Assembly (NCBI GenBank): GCA_950295325.1
Contig: OX485807.1
Span: 35,556,440 to 35,620,439, forward strand
DNA: 64,000 nucleotides
Direction: 5' to 3'
Origin: Polytrichum commune
Taxonomy: Eukaryota > Streptophyta > Polytrichopsida > Polytrichales > Polytrichaceae
Positions 55,289-64,000 of this stretch are shown here, piece by piece. Each line of letters opens with the position of its first letter. Positions within the stretch are counted from its first letter, which is position 1. A program made the translations under genes and the position numbers. The notes beneath the pieces were generated by a model. That model ran no database searches. It saw nothing but the letters and a program-made list of their open reading frames with translations, and had not been told where the DNA came from.

Positions 55289-56366
55289 ACATGTCAAGAG
55301 GAGTCAAGGTTGCATGTACTTGAAAGCACCAAGCCAAGCCTCTTCAAGACCTCCTTCCCTCCCTTCCTTGTGCATTGGGCCCAAGACTATCCAAGACCCC
55401 TTAGGAGTGCATTTCTTCCTTCAACCTAAGATTTGCATCAAGCCCAATAAGTATAGCAGGAGGAGATTATTGTGCGCATACCTCTCTTTCATCCAACAAA
55501 AAAAAGCCTCAAATGGCATGGAATATGCAAATTACTACTCTTAATTGATACGACATTATAACATGTGCACTCCCTTATGGATTGACTTCATCCACAATGG
55601 CCTATGAGTGAGTGGGATGTTCCTAGTAAATGTAAATGTGGTGCTTTGAAAATGCTTTGTCCCTCATTCCTTTAAGGATCAAGGTGAGTGCACCTATTTT
55701 GAAGGATTTTTTTTTTGTTCTTCAACACATGTAGACATTTGATAACAAAATAAAAATCATAAAAACATAGTAGCAAATCCAAATGTCCTACACAAGAGTT
55801 GAGCTTGCTATTTTGGGAATAAAGTAAAATATTGTTTGAATTCTTGGACTTAAAATCATAGATGTCAACCTATTATGGTTTTCTTTTGGACATGTATGTT
55901 TCAAACTTATGTATGGTTGATAAGTTCATTTCCATTGCATGTCATGGTTCATGACATGTAAACTCACCTTAACCCATTTTTAACTACATTTTTCTTCTTG
56001 TAATTAGCTAAAACTGTAGTTGAAGACTCACGTTCAAATTCTAACACATGTGTCCTTGAATGCAACATGCATACTTAGTATATTGATCATCTTTGTCATG
56101 AATGAGTGGTTTTTTTATTTTCTTGTTGACATACAATAATTTTTAGTATGAGTGATTATTTCTTATTTTAAGAGTCGGTGAAGACTTGTAGAAGTGGTGT
56201 GCAGGCCTTGTGTCATCACTCATCCTAAGCAGACACCTAATTTTAGTGGTTCCTATATGGCAAGGTTTATAGTCAAGAATAGACACCAAAAGGACACATG
56301 TCACAACAAGATTGAAATATGTGCTCCCTACGTGCTCAAAATTTGTACACTATCATTAAGAAAATT
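55289..56366. other. No recognisable gene
   Basis: AT-rich. A fragment near 55468-55500 (CGCATACCTCTCTTTCATCC) looks like one end of element U. No other feature. Confidence 0.35.
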
Positions 56367-56572
56367 GGGAGGGCTATGTGACCACTTAAAGAGAAAGGGA
56401 ATCTTCACTTTGCTTCTCATAACTTTTACATCAGATCCGAACCCTAAACTCAATCACACACAATGCCAATTCAAGTTTGGTCATAATCAAAGTTGAGACA
56501 TGTAAGTTATGAGAAGTCAAAAGAAAGATTTTCATTCTCTTCAAGTGATCGCATAGACCCTCCCAATCATGT
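56367..56572. repeat. Inverted pair of repeat E ends
   Basis: GGGAGGGCTATGTGACCACT, TAAAGAGAAAGGGAATCTTC on the left pairs with the complement of …TCATTCTCTTCAAGTGATCG, CATAGACCCTCCC on the right. Arms are ~65-75 bp around a ~60-bp centre. They correspond to the CTATGTGATCA end of family E, so this is a foldback or two inverted copies. Confidence 0.5.
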
Positions 56573-56589
56573 CGATTGTAATAATTATC

Positions 56590-56797
56590 CCAATTAATGT
56601 GTATTACTATTCAAAATTAAGCAATGCTATTCCCATTTCACAAGAAAGTAATATTACCAAGGAAAGTCATTGATGTTCTATAATGTTCGAACAACCTATT
56701 GAAATGTTTTTAGTAAAATTTGAGCTCATGAGTTCGACGTTATTGCATTGTGTAACTCTAAACAATATCATGCAATAATTGGGATAATCAGTGTACT
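56590..56797. mobile_element. MITE family I, undisturbed copy
   Basis: About 208 bp from AATTATCCCAATTAATGTG to ATAATTGGGATAATCAGTGT. Contains TTACTATTCAAAATTAAGCA, TTCTATAATGTTCGAACAAC and GCATTGTGTAACTC. Serves as the unoccupied reference for the nested copy at 61396-61995. Confidence 0.6.
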
Positions 56798-56989
56798 AAA
56801 CCTAAATTCTCTAATATATATTGAACACATAGTCTGATCTTATCATAACACACCCCTTTTTGAGTCTCTATTCTCAACTACAAGCCTTGCTACATAGGTG
56901 TTCAGTTAAGAACAATAACCACACAAACCCCACAAACCCCACATACTTTAAGTTGTACATCAAGCCCCCCTTACCTAGTCCTTTGAGAG

Positions 56990-57494
56990 AGAGAGAGAGA
57001 GATCACTTACAAGCGTACGTCTCATTCATCCAACACAAATCCCTCGAAATATCGTATCCAACCCGAAGGTTATTATTTTGAGTTTGTTTGACATTAAATT
57101 TAGCTTGAAAGACTTACAAATTGTACCATGCCCACACAAAGGCCAGTTGTTGGTCATGCAAAGTAGGAGGAGCCCCTGCTGATAGATAAAGTGCATCTCT
57201 TTCCTAAGTTTACTGCCACCAGTAAGGATTCTTCGTCCTACACACAATACCCTCACTGAATGTAAACATAGTGCACTTTCACCAGTGCATGCAAAACAAG
57301 AACTCCTATCAAGATGGAAACTCTCCCAGTGCTGCTATGGACCAGTTGCTCTTCCTAGTGTGGACATGGCAGTAGTCTAGTCAAAGTCATTTGAGATGAA
57401 ATTGGCCATAGACCCATCGAAGGTTAACTATTTATGATGGACGGTGAGAGACGGTACAATGCTCGTGTGCGAGAATTTCCCCTCTCTCCGTCCT
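56990..57494. mobile_element. Possible third U-type element
   Basis: Starts in a (GA)n tract, GAGAGAGATCACTTACAAGC, GTACGTCTCATTCATCCAAC, and ends GCTCGTGTGCGAGAATTTCC then CCTCTCTCC. The ends resemble those of U but the match is weaker. The interior is unrelated to the other two. Confidence 0.35.
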
Positions 57495-58940
57495 TTGAGG
57501 GTTAAAAGCTAAGAAGTTATACTAACATATCTCCCTAGCCTTCCTTAAATATCACCGGTGAAAGTTAAAAGAGGGCGAAGCAGCCGGGGCCTTATAGCTC
57601 ATGTGGTGGAGAGAGTTTTCCAAGACTCTCTTTCTCTCTCTCCTCTTGTCCTCTCCTCTCCTCTTCGCCTTCGTGCTTGCAGGCCAGAGTTGGCTATGGG
57701 GAGAGATAAGAAGCCCCCCCCTTCCCTTATGCCTCTCACAACCCCTCGCTCTTTCCCTCTTGCTGGGTTTCCGTTTCTCTTCTCTCAAGTCGGTTGCTGC
57801 CCAGGCCCATCGATTCATCGGATGCACCGCGCTTGCATCATCATGCGTCTGTGGTTGCGGGTTCACTTCACTGTTTTGATTTGTGCTGTTTGAAAGCTCT
57901 GGTCTTGTTTAGTTTCTGACTGGCTTGGTCTGCTTGCTCGGTGTTGTATTGTATTTTGTTGTTGGGGTGTGGTGGAGGTCAGCGGGAGTGTGTTGTCGGT
58001 TAGGCACCTTTATCACGGTGCGCTCGTGGCGGTGGTGCAGAAGGTTGCAGCTTTTCAGAGCGGTGGGGAGAGGAGAGAGAGAGAGAGAAGATTAGATTAG
58101 ATTATGATGCCTGGGTTTCATGATGGGTCTCGTGGAGGTCACGGGGGATTGGAGCTGGGAAATCTGGCCTCTTCCTTTCTATCCTATCCTTGATGATGAT
58201 GATGGTTGTAGCCGACTTTCTTTTTTCTCCACCATTGTTGATGATACGAGTGGCTGGCACCGAAGTTTCCTGCCTGCCATTACTCATGATAGCTCAACAA
58301 TGTACTCGGACCTCTCACTTGTCGCTTCTTGTAGCACTGGCGCCATGTGTGAGGGGCGTTTTCCATCTCTTTTCTCTGTTCTCCACCAGATCGAGGGTGG
58401 AAGGAAGTGAGCCTTTGCTTATGTGATATACACCTGAACCGAAAGCACCTTCTCTTTTCTGCCATTTCGAGCATTCATTGCGACATGTTTCTTACCTGTG
58501 CTTCTCCATGTGGAAGTCATCCCTAACCTACCCGTTCATCCACCCTCCCATCTCCTTTAAAATGCAAGGCTCGTGAGTCCTTGTGGTGGTAGGTTTCTTC
58601 GGTCATGCCATGCGTCTCTTGCTCCGTCTTGCCTTTTTCTCCGTTGTTGCAGCCACGCCTTTGTAGTGCACTTAGGAATTCGTCACCTCCAAGTGCTCAG
58701 CCATGGTGGTCATGTTTTTCACATTCGCTCTCCTTCCATGTGTTATGGAGAGAATCTTTGCAGAGTAGTGTAGGCCGTTCTTATTTGAAGCTTTTGCAGG
58801 TTTTTGCTCAGGGGTCTCGTGCTTTGTTAACCTCTTCAAAGTACACTTCACAGGGTCTGTTGATGTTGTTGCAAATGGACACGGGAGTTCCTTCTTGTTT
58901 GTTTCGTGTCTGTTCTTGTGTTTCCTCGAGGTCGGTGGCT

Positions 58941-59214
58941 CCCTTGCTGTAATCCATATGTGACTTTCGAAGGCGAACCGCAGGTGTCTATATCCGGAGG
59001 GATTATGGAGACCTTTTTTGTTCGCAGTTCAATGAACGAGACACCTCTTGATCATTGGATTGCAGGCAAAGAGGCCCTCATATTTCCTCCTACCATACGA
59101 AAGGAAGATTCCTCCCCCAGTGGAGCATCGACGAAATGCTTGGCAGTAATCCGACAAATTAAAACTGTGCCCGGTGCCCGGCTACCTGGAGATGGTGACA
59201 CATGGCCTCGGTAA
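58941..59214 (+). CDS. Coding-like segment, unknown
   Basis: Frame reading NPYVTFEGEPQVSISGGIME, SSMNETPLDHWIAGKEALIF and IRQIKTVPGARLPGDGDTWP, then stop (59212-59214). A good 3' splice site inside it (TTTTTTGTTCGCAG|TTCAATG, 59027) suggests the actual exon may start there. Codon use is balanced. Function unknown. Confidence 0.3.
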
Positions 59215-59256
59215 CATGGTAGCTTTCATTCCTGGGATTGGCCTTTTTGCTTGCAG

Positions 59257-59353
59257 TTTAGTTCAGCTCGCTTACATATGTGTCCCTGCTTTAGATTATC
59301 ATGGCAACCTCAAGCAGAGTCATATATGTAATCGTGCAGAACTGAACCAAGTC
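59257..59353 (+). repeat. Duplicated exon-like segment, copy 1
   Basis: A 97-bp segment preceded by TTTTTGCTTGCAG. It matches 59474-59570 over the same length without gaps, offset 217 bp. In one shared frame the copies read NLKQSHICNRAELNQV and NLKQRHIRKRAEVNQV. Downstream words (CCATGGAGGWTCCAA, GACTCCGWGCTTGTTC) are also repeated, so the duplication is larger than the exon. Confidence 0.6.
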
Positions 59354-59473
59354 AAAAAGCGACTATGCCATGGAGGTTCCAAAGACCAATGTCTTTTACC
59401 CTTGTTTCATTTTCATTGACTCCGAGCTTGTTCTTTCTTTCCTGCACTTTCAGATTGACTTTCTTGCTTGCAG

Positions 59474-59570
59474 TTCAGGTCGGCACGCTTGCATATACGT
59501 CTGTGGTCAAGGTTCCTATGACAACCTAAAGCAGAGGCACATACGCAAGCGCGCAGAAGTGAACCAAGTT
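59474..59570 (+). repeat. Duplicated exon-like segment, copy 2
   Basis: Partner of 59257-59353. Preceded by ACTTTCTTGCTTGCAG, another strong 3' splice site. It is part of a 155-codon plus ORF (59370-59837) whose other parts have no known motif. Confidence 0.6.
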
Positions 59571-60454
59571 TGGGTACTTCTCATGGCTTGCAGGATCGAA
59601 GATTGTTCAAAGACATGCAGCTCCATCCATATAATAAATGCGACAATGCCATGGAGGATCCAACACCAAAGTTTCCCCTGTTGCATTATGATCGACTCCG
59701 TGCTTGTTCAGATAGAGGCTCTTGGCGATTGGATGGGTGTACCTGTGTACGGTAGGACTGTGGAAGCAACCTGTATACCTTTGGTAAACATTTGTGGCTT
59801 TAGTAGTTTCTTCACCGACGATTCTATTAGTATATGATTATGTAAATGTGGTTTGGAACAGGCTAAGTCTTGAAAGATGATGGATTACTTGATGCTTGGG
59901 TTGAATCCCTCAGCATACAGATCTCGGCTAGAAAAATGTAACCTTCTGAACCTGATCTGCACAGATTGCGATTGGTATCATGGTATCCTCTTAATTTAGT
60001 ATATACAATTGCATTGAGCAAACCTAAGGTAGACAGGCCTGTCATGGAGCATTAGCCGTAAGCCATTTGTAACCCATGTATGCGAAGTATTATGAGTAAT
60101 ATTTTGAGAAATGGAATCAAATTCATCTTCGCTTCAAAGTTTGTAAGCGCAATGTCTATATTCTTCACGAACCTGCTACTGTGCCCATGTAATTTCCACT
60201 TCACTCTAGAGACAATCACCTGGTTTGACTGTTCAGCTCGAAGATTGTGTTTCTCATCAAACAATCACATTGACCTCTGATATATGCAATTGTAAGCTAC
60301 ACTGATATCTGCAATTAGCTTTCCCCACCTAACATATTGACATTCCACATTATTTTGCATACTAACTCAGCGACAACAATAAACTGGAAGTGTATTTTTG
60401 CTGTGATTGCTGTACACATGGAGAAACAGTTTTTGTAATTTGATTTTGATCGGA

Positions 60455-60828
60455 GGTAGAGCAGGGACCTTCATAATCGATCACCAAGAGAATTTGCCCC
60501 CAAAATCTGGAGATGTAGAAGGCGGTGCAATTTTTTCCCCCGTGTAGGAAATAGGAATTAGAAAGTTTTCAATTTATTTAGATAATTCTCTTCCTTAATT
60601 TAAAGCGAATGTGAATTTTTGAAGCCAAAAGCTGACCTGAATATATCACCATACCCGCTCATTTTAATCGTTCAGTCCTCCTCACTTTAGCACTCAAAAC
60701 CAAGGCATCTGCCATGGCACTATTGGTTCCAGTGCGATTGTTGTTCAATCCCAGCATGATCGAAATTGTGGTACCCAATAGCTGGCCGATGGGGTCCAGA
60801 TCGGGAATAGGCAATTCTACTGTAATTA
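60455..60828 (+). mobile_element. MITE family M, copy 2
   Basis: Homologous to the reverse complement of 7023-7401: TCATAATCGATCACCAAGAG, AAGGCGGTGCAATTTTTT, CTCCTCACTTTAGCACTCAA, GATGGGGTCCAGATCGGGAA. Ends are degraded. Confidence 0.6.
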
Positions 60829-60890
60829 ACATAGGTGAAGAGACAACCTACTTGTAAAGTCAAATGGTACACATTGGTGTAGAAGGCTAA

Positions 60891-61290
60891 GTAGAGAAGA
60901 AGCATCTATAATTGATCACTCAAGTGATTATGTGCCATTTTTGGAGAAGTATAAGGCTGTGCAAATTTTTTGTGTGTAGGAAGATACATGTCAGGAGAAT
61001 TGCAGCTTTTTTTGGCAATTTTATTCCTTATTGAAATTATTGTGAATTTTTGAGGCCAAAAGTTGGTTTGAACATATTACCACTGTTTGAATTATGTCAT
61101 AAGTGATCATTCTGACCGTTCATTCCTACTCACTTTAGCACTCAAACCACGGACACATGTCATGGCAGTAATCGTTCTAGCATGATCAAAATGCAGTCCC
61201 AACCTGATCAAAGTGTAGTGCCAACTTGATTGAAATTATGGCACCCTATAGGTTCCCGAAATGATGGAACCCTATAGGTTTCCAACACAC
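60891..61290 (+). mobile_element. MITE family M, copy 3
   Basis: Head-to-tail with copy 2 at a distance of ~436 bp: AGTAGAGAAGAAGCATCTAT, AATTGATCACTCAAGTGATT, CTACTCACTTTAGCACTCAA, AAATGCAGTCCCAACCTGAT. Either a tandem duplication or two insertions. Confidence 0.6.
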
Positions 61291-61395
61291 ATCCAAATAG
61301 TTGTGTTGCACTCATGGATCATGGGATGATTGAGTTAACTCTACATGATTGCAAGTCGGAATACATGATGTATATTCACATTAGGAGTTTAATGA

Positions 61396-61995
61396 CTACA
61401 CTGATTATCCCAATTAGGACGTGCTACACTAAATATGATATTTAGTGTCATATGGTATTTAGTATCACTATGGTGACTTTTTGGATGACACTTCCTATGA
61501 ATAAGTGAACAAATTTTGTCATGGATGATGGAGGAGTTCATCCATTGGCCAAAACCCTACCTTCTCTTGTCATCAACTTGTGATGAAATATTGTCATGGA
61601 TGATTGAAATTTGGATGGAAATCACTTTAGTAAGTGACAGTAATTTCAACACTGTAAATCTATAACACCCCCCCAAAAAATTACAAGGAATGACAAATAA
61701 TGTTGGGTTAACATTTAGTATTGGTGGCGCTATACCGCAATTTACAGTTAGTACCAAGCAAGACAATTAGAATCGGTGACACTAAATATCATATTTAGTG
61801 TACTATTTGGAGTTATGCAATGCTATAACTATTTATTAAGAATGTAATATTTTACCAAGCAGAGTCACTTATGTTCTATAGTGTCCAAACAACCTATTGT
61901 ACTTTTCATTAGTAGAAATTGAACTCATGAGGAAGATCTTGTTGCACTGCGCAACTCCGAATAGTAACATGCACTAATTGGGATAATTAGTGTAG
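61396..61995. mobile_element. MITE family I, interrupted by family H
   Basis: Inverted ends CTACACTGATTATCCCAATT and AATTGGGATAATTAGTGTAG. The right inner block CTATTTGGAGTTATGCAATG resumes at 61803 after the H insertion, matching 56590-56797 and 40478-40680. Confidence 0.7.
61427..61800. mobile_element. TA-target MITE family H, intact and nested
   Basis: A 374-bp element with perfect inverted ends, CACTAAATATGATATTTAGT GTCA and complement, each of which is itself a near-palindrome. TA lies on both sides (61425-61426 and 61801-61802). Removal with one TA restores the family I sequence, so TA is the duplicated target, as in Tc1/mariner. ORF 61557-61766 is inside and not conserved. Confidence 0.8.
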
Positions 61996-62330
61996 CACAT
62001 TGTGTACTACGGTTTTTGAAATACCTACACAAGGTCCGTGAGTACTGCACGTTGTATCATGTTGAGCACTAAGATATGTGGGTGATTATTCGGTTACTTT
62101 TCTTAATCGGATACGTCTATTTGAATGGTGTGTGGTTAGGTGAGGATTAAATGATTTACACCATCACATTTTGTTGATACTTCATTGTAGATTTGCAAAT
62201 GCACCACACGTTTCATTCTGTAAATCTAATCAACCAGCAAAAGTTGGACAACATGAACAACGAACCAAATAACACCCAACTGGTATATATGTTTTACATA
62301 TATACACAATTTGTTGATATATATGAACCA

Positions 62331-62562
62331 ATGCTCAAGGAGAACCAACGGTTAGTTACAGATGAACCGGCTGAGTTTGAAAAGTAATCGGTTGAAGTTC
62401 AAGACTTCAGGAGAATTACTGATCATTTGAGAGGAATCTATACAATATACCTCAAATGAATGAAGCAAAACCGGAAGATGTCAACATGTAACCGGCTGGA
62501 TTTAGAATCACATGGATCTTTGCCGACTGTATGTGCCCAAAAACTTCCTGGGCACTGATATA
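62331..62562 (+). mobile_element. Mutator-type MITE, family A
   Basis: From AATGCTCAAGGAGAACC to CTTCCTGGGCACTG. Flanking ATATATGAA on the left and ATATACGAA (62568-62576) on the right may be a decayed 9-bp duplication, though the AT-rich context makes this weak. Confidence 0.7.
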
Positions 62563-62891
62563 TATACGAACAACTGCAACTTTTACCATTTGTATCAGCA
62601 TACAGACAGCCTCAACCTTTGAGTTGCAGTTGAGATTGTGGAAGTTGTTGGGAATCTGGGATACGATTTCGTGAATCAATGTCTCTGTTGGGGACTTGGT
62701 TCTGTGCAGACGGGTAAATAATCTGGGAAACAGAAGATAGACTTGGCAGAGCTGAGGCTTTGAATGCACAATCAGACAAGCTATTAACTTACTCTCGGTA
62801 ACGATTGCTTCCTGTCTGGGTGAATGCAGGAAATGACAACTATTATGTTTCAAATGCTAAGAATCTTCCTCTGTAAGGTATAGATACACAG
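62563..62891. other. Spacer between two inverted MITEs
   Basis: About 330 bp, open on the minus strand (part of ORF 62452-62853). The minus frame includes SKPQLCQVYLLFPRLFTRLH, and a plus frame VEIVEVVGNLGYDFVNQC; neither is recognisable. It resembles unique gene-like DNA more than repeat. Confidence 0.3.
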
Positions 62892-63120
62892 CAGTGATCA
62901 GGGAGATTTTTGGGCATAACCGGTTAAGATCGATCCTAGTGTTTGCAAGTCCAACCGGTTACATGTTGACATTCTCCGGTTTTCCTTTATTAAATCGGGC
63001 TATATTCTATAGATTCCTCTTATATGATCGGTAATTCTCTTGCAGTCTTGAACTTCAACCGGTTATTTCTCAAACTCAACCGGTTCATTTGTAACTAACT
63101 GCCGGTTCTCCCCAATCTTT
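62892..63120 (-). mobile_element. Mutator-type MITE, family A
   Basis: A 229-bp copy in reverse, from CAGTGATCAGGGAG to GGTTCTCCCCAATCTTT. Flanks are GATACACAG (62883-62891) and GATACACAA (63121-63129), a 9-bp duplication with one change. Confidence 0.8.
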
Positions 63121-63462
63121 GATACACAAAGACCGGTGAAACTATGCCGATTCGGCCAGAATGAGTGGCTTGGAATTTGTGTGATATTTTTCAGAGATCG
63201 AGTAGAGGAAATGATGAGGACTGCAAGTTGTTGCATGCTTTTATTCCTTGTAAATAGTTAGTTACATTTTCTCAAAGAGGCAAGTAAGTGAAACCCTCCA
63301 ACTTGTATAGTAGAGTCTCCCTAATTTGAGCATCAAAACATTTGACTCTGCATTCAAATGCACACAATACGGTTAACTCAATGGCGCCCAAAAGTGAATG
63401 CAAGTGGTGTGGTAACTTTGTAGCAATTGATATTTTTATGTACATGCAATTTTTATTAGTTA

Positions 63463-63936
63463 CACTCTAAACTCCGTAATATCAACTTCCATAATGTCAC
63501 TCACTCTCTACTATCCCAAAACCCTAGGGAACGGACGTTCGTAGTTCAAATCTCACTCCTTATTGTCACATTTCTCTCCCTTGTATCCCTTATTTGTCAT
63601 TAATGCAAACCACCCAAGAAGTCAACCCACACCCTCGCATTGCGCCAGGTGTCAACATGTGCACTATCACCTTCTTATTCTTCTTCTTTTGCCACTTGTT
63701 GAATGTTGGTGCATACGTCCGCCACATCACCCGGGAAGACCAAGGGGAGTGGACCACACTAACGTAGGTGACGGGAGAACATATTCAAATTGTCCTCACA
63801 TCTCCTTTGTGTTATTCCACAATGTCACATGCTATACTAATTCTATAGTATCACGCATCCACGTTAACACTACAAAACTCCATAATATCACATGCACTTT
63901 GGTTGCCACAGGTGTGATACTACGGAGTTTAGAGTG
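63463..63936. mobile_element. MITE with CACTCTAAACTCC ends
   Basis: A 474-bp stretch with inverted ends CACTCTAAACTCCGTAATAT and complement (…GATACTACGGAGTTTAGAGT). The word AATATCACATGC / GTGTGATACTACGG is also repeated inside. The plus ORF at 63563-63964 spans its right end and shows no motif. Target duplication unclear. Confidence 0.5.
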
Positions 63937-64000
63937 GATCTACAAACTTGGTTGTTTACCTTGAACTCACCCATATTGAGTGAGTGCCACTGTACCACCA

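Larger units (their letters stand above)
57540..60290 (+). other. Gene-like island (candidate transcription unit)
   Basis: Richer in GC and in CT-tracts than its surroundings (CTCTCTTTCTCTCTCTCCTC near 57625; (GA)n at 58071-58088). It contains several strong plus-strand 3' splice sites: TTTTTTGTTCGCAG (59027), TTTTTGCTTGCAG (59256), TTTCTTGCTTGCAG (59473). ORFs at 57558-57893 and 58906-59214 (NETPLDHWIAGKEALIFPPT, then IRKEDSSPSGASTK) look partly coding. No protein family is recognised, so it may be a spliced non-coding RNA, a gene with small exons, or a decayed gene. Confidence 0.35.

Noticed and set aside
57558-57893. A 111-codon protein at the start of the gene-like island.
   Set aside because: Two other frames and the opposite strand are also open, the sequence is CT-rich low complexity, and no domain appears. 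I kept only the island as a candidate transcription unit.
61423-61802. A CACTA-superfamily element, because the ends start CACTA.
   Set aside because: The nested site shows a 2-bp TA duplication, not the 3-bp duplication of CACTA elements.
62331-63129. A single Pack-MULE with ~220-bp inverted ends carrying a captured gene fragment.
   Set aside because: The right-hand unit has its own 9-bp duplication (GATACACAG / GATACACAA) directly around 62892-63120, and solo copies of the same size occur elsewhere. Two independent insertions in opposite orientation explain it better.

Overview
The window is AT-rich eukaryotic nuclear DNA, most likely from a plant. This rests on its mobile elements: short non-autonomous copies of the Mutator, PIF/Harbinger (Tourist-like), hAT, CACTA-like and Tc1/mariner-pogo types, tRNA-related SINE-like repeats, and decayed LINEs with RNase H. 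The species cannot be named from sequence alone. There is no bacterial-style gene organisation, rRNA gene, intact tRNA gene or CRISPR array, and I find no complete protein-coding gene. Most ORFs over 60 codons are chance openings or run through repeats.

Layout. 0.5-9.1 kb: Mutator-type and PIF-type MITEs, a nested insertion near 7.0-7.4 kb, a short well-formed ORF at 7.9 kb that looks like a first exon, and a cluster of hairpin repeats at 8.4-9.1 kb. 9.1-13.0 kb: few repeats, with exon-like pieces on both strands, followed by two hairpin MITEs. 14.2-22.8 kb: a Mutator MITE with a perfect 9-bp target duplication, a fossil coding stretch, a hAT element with a perfect 8-bp duplication and a long ORF, a CACTA-type end, a ~158-bp satellite and a 21-bp minisatellite. 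23-33 kb: decayed repeats, a second copy of the hAT element in the opposite orientation, a nearly perfect 235-bp palindrome and an orphan exon-like ORF. 34-48 kb: another Mutator MITE, a tandem ~308-bp repeat, a LINE with a recognisable reverse transcriptase, a pogo-type deletion derivative, and a second LINE fragment carrying RNase H, a zinc-knuckle-like segment and a possible restriction-like endonuclease tail. 49-57.5 kb: several elements with long inverted ends, one inserted exactly at the edge of another. 57.5-60.3 kb: a more GC-rich, pyrimidine-rich island with good 3' splice sites and a duplicated exon-like segment, the best place for a real transcription unit. 60.4-64 kb: more MITEs, including one nested in another that shows a TA target.

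The elements can be ordered by nesting, and several were assigned to superfamilies from target-site duplications read directly at their borders. No set of genes in the window appears to work together as a pathway.
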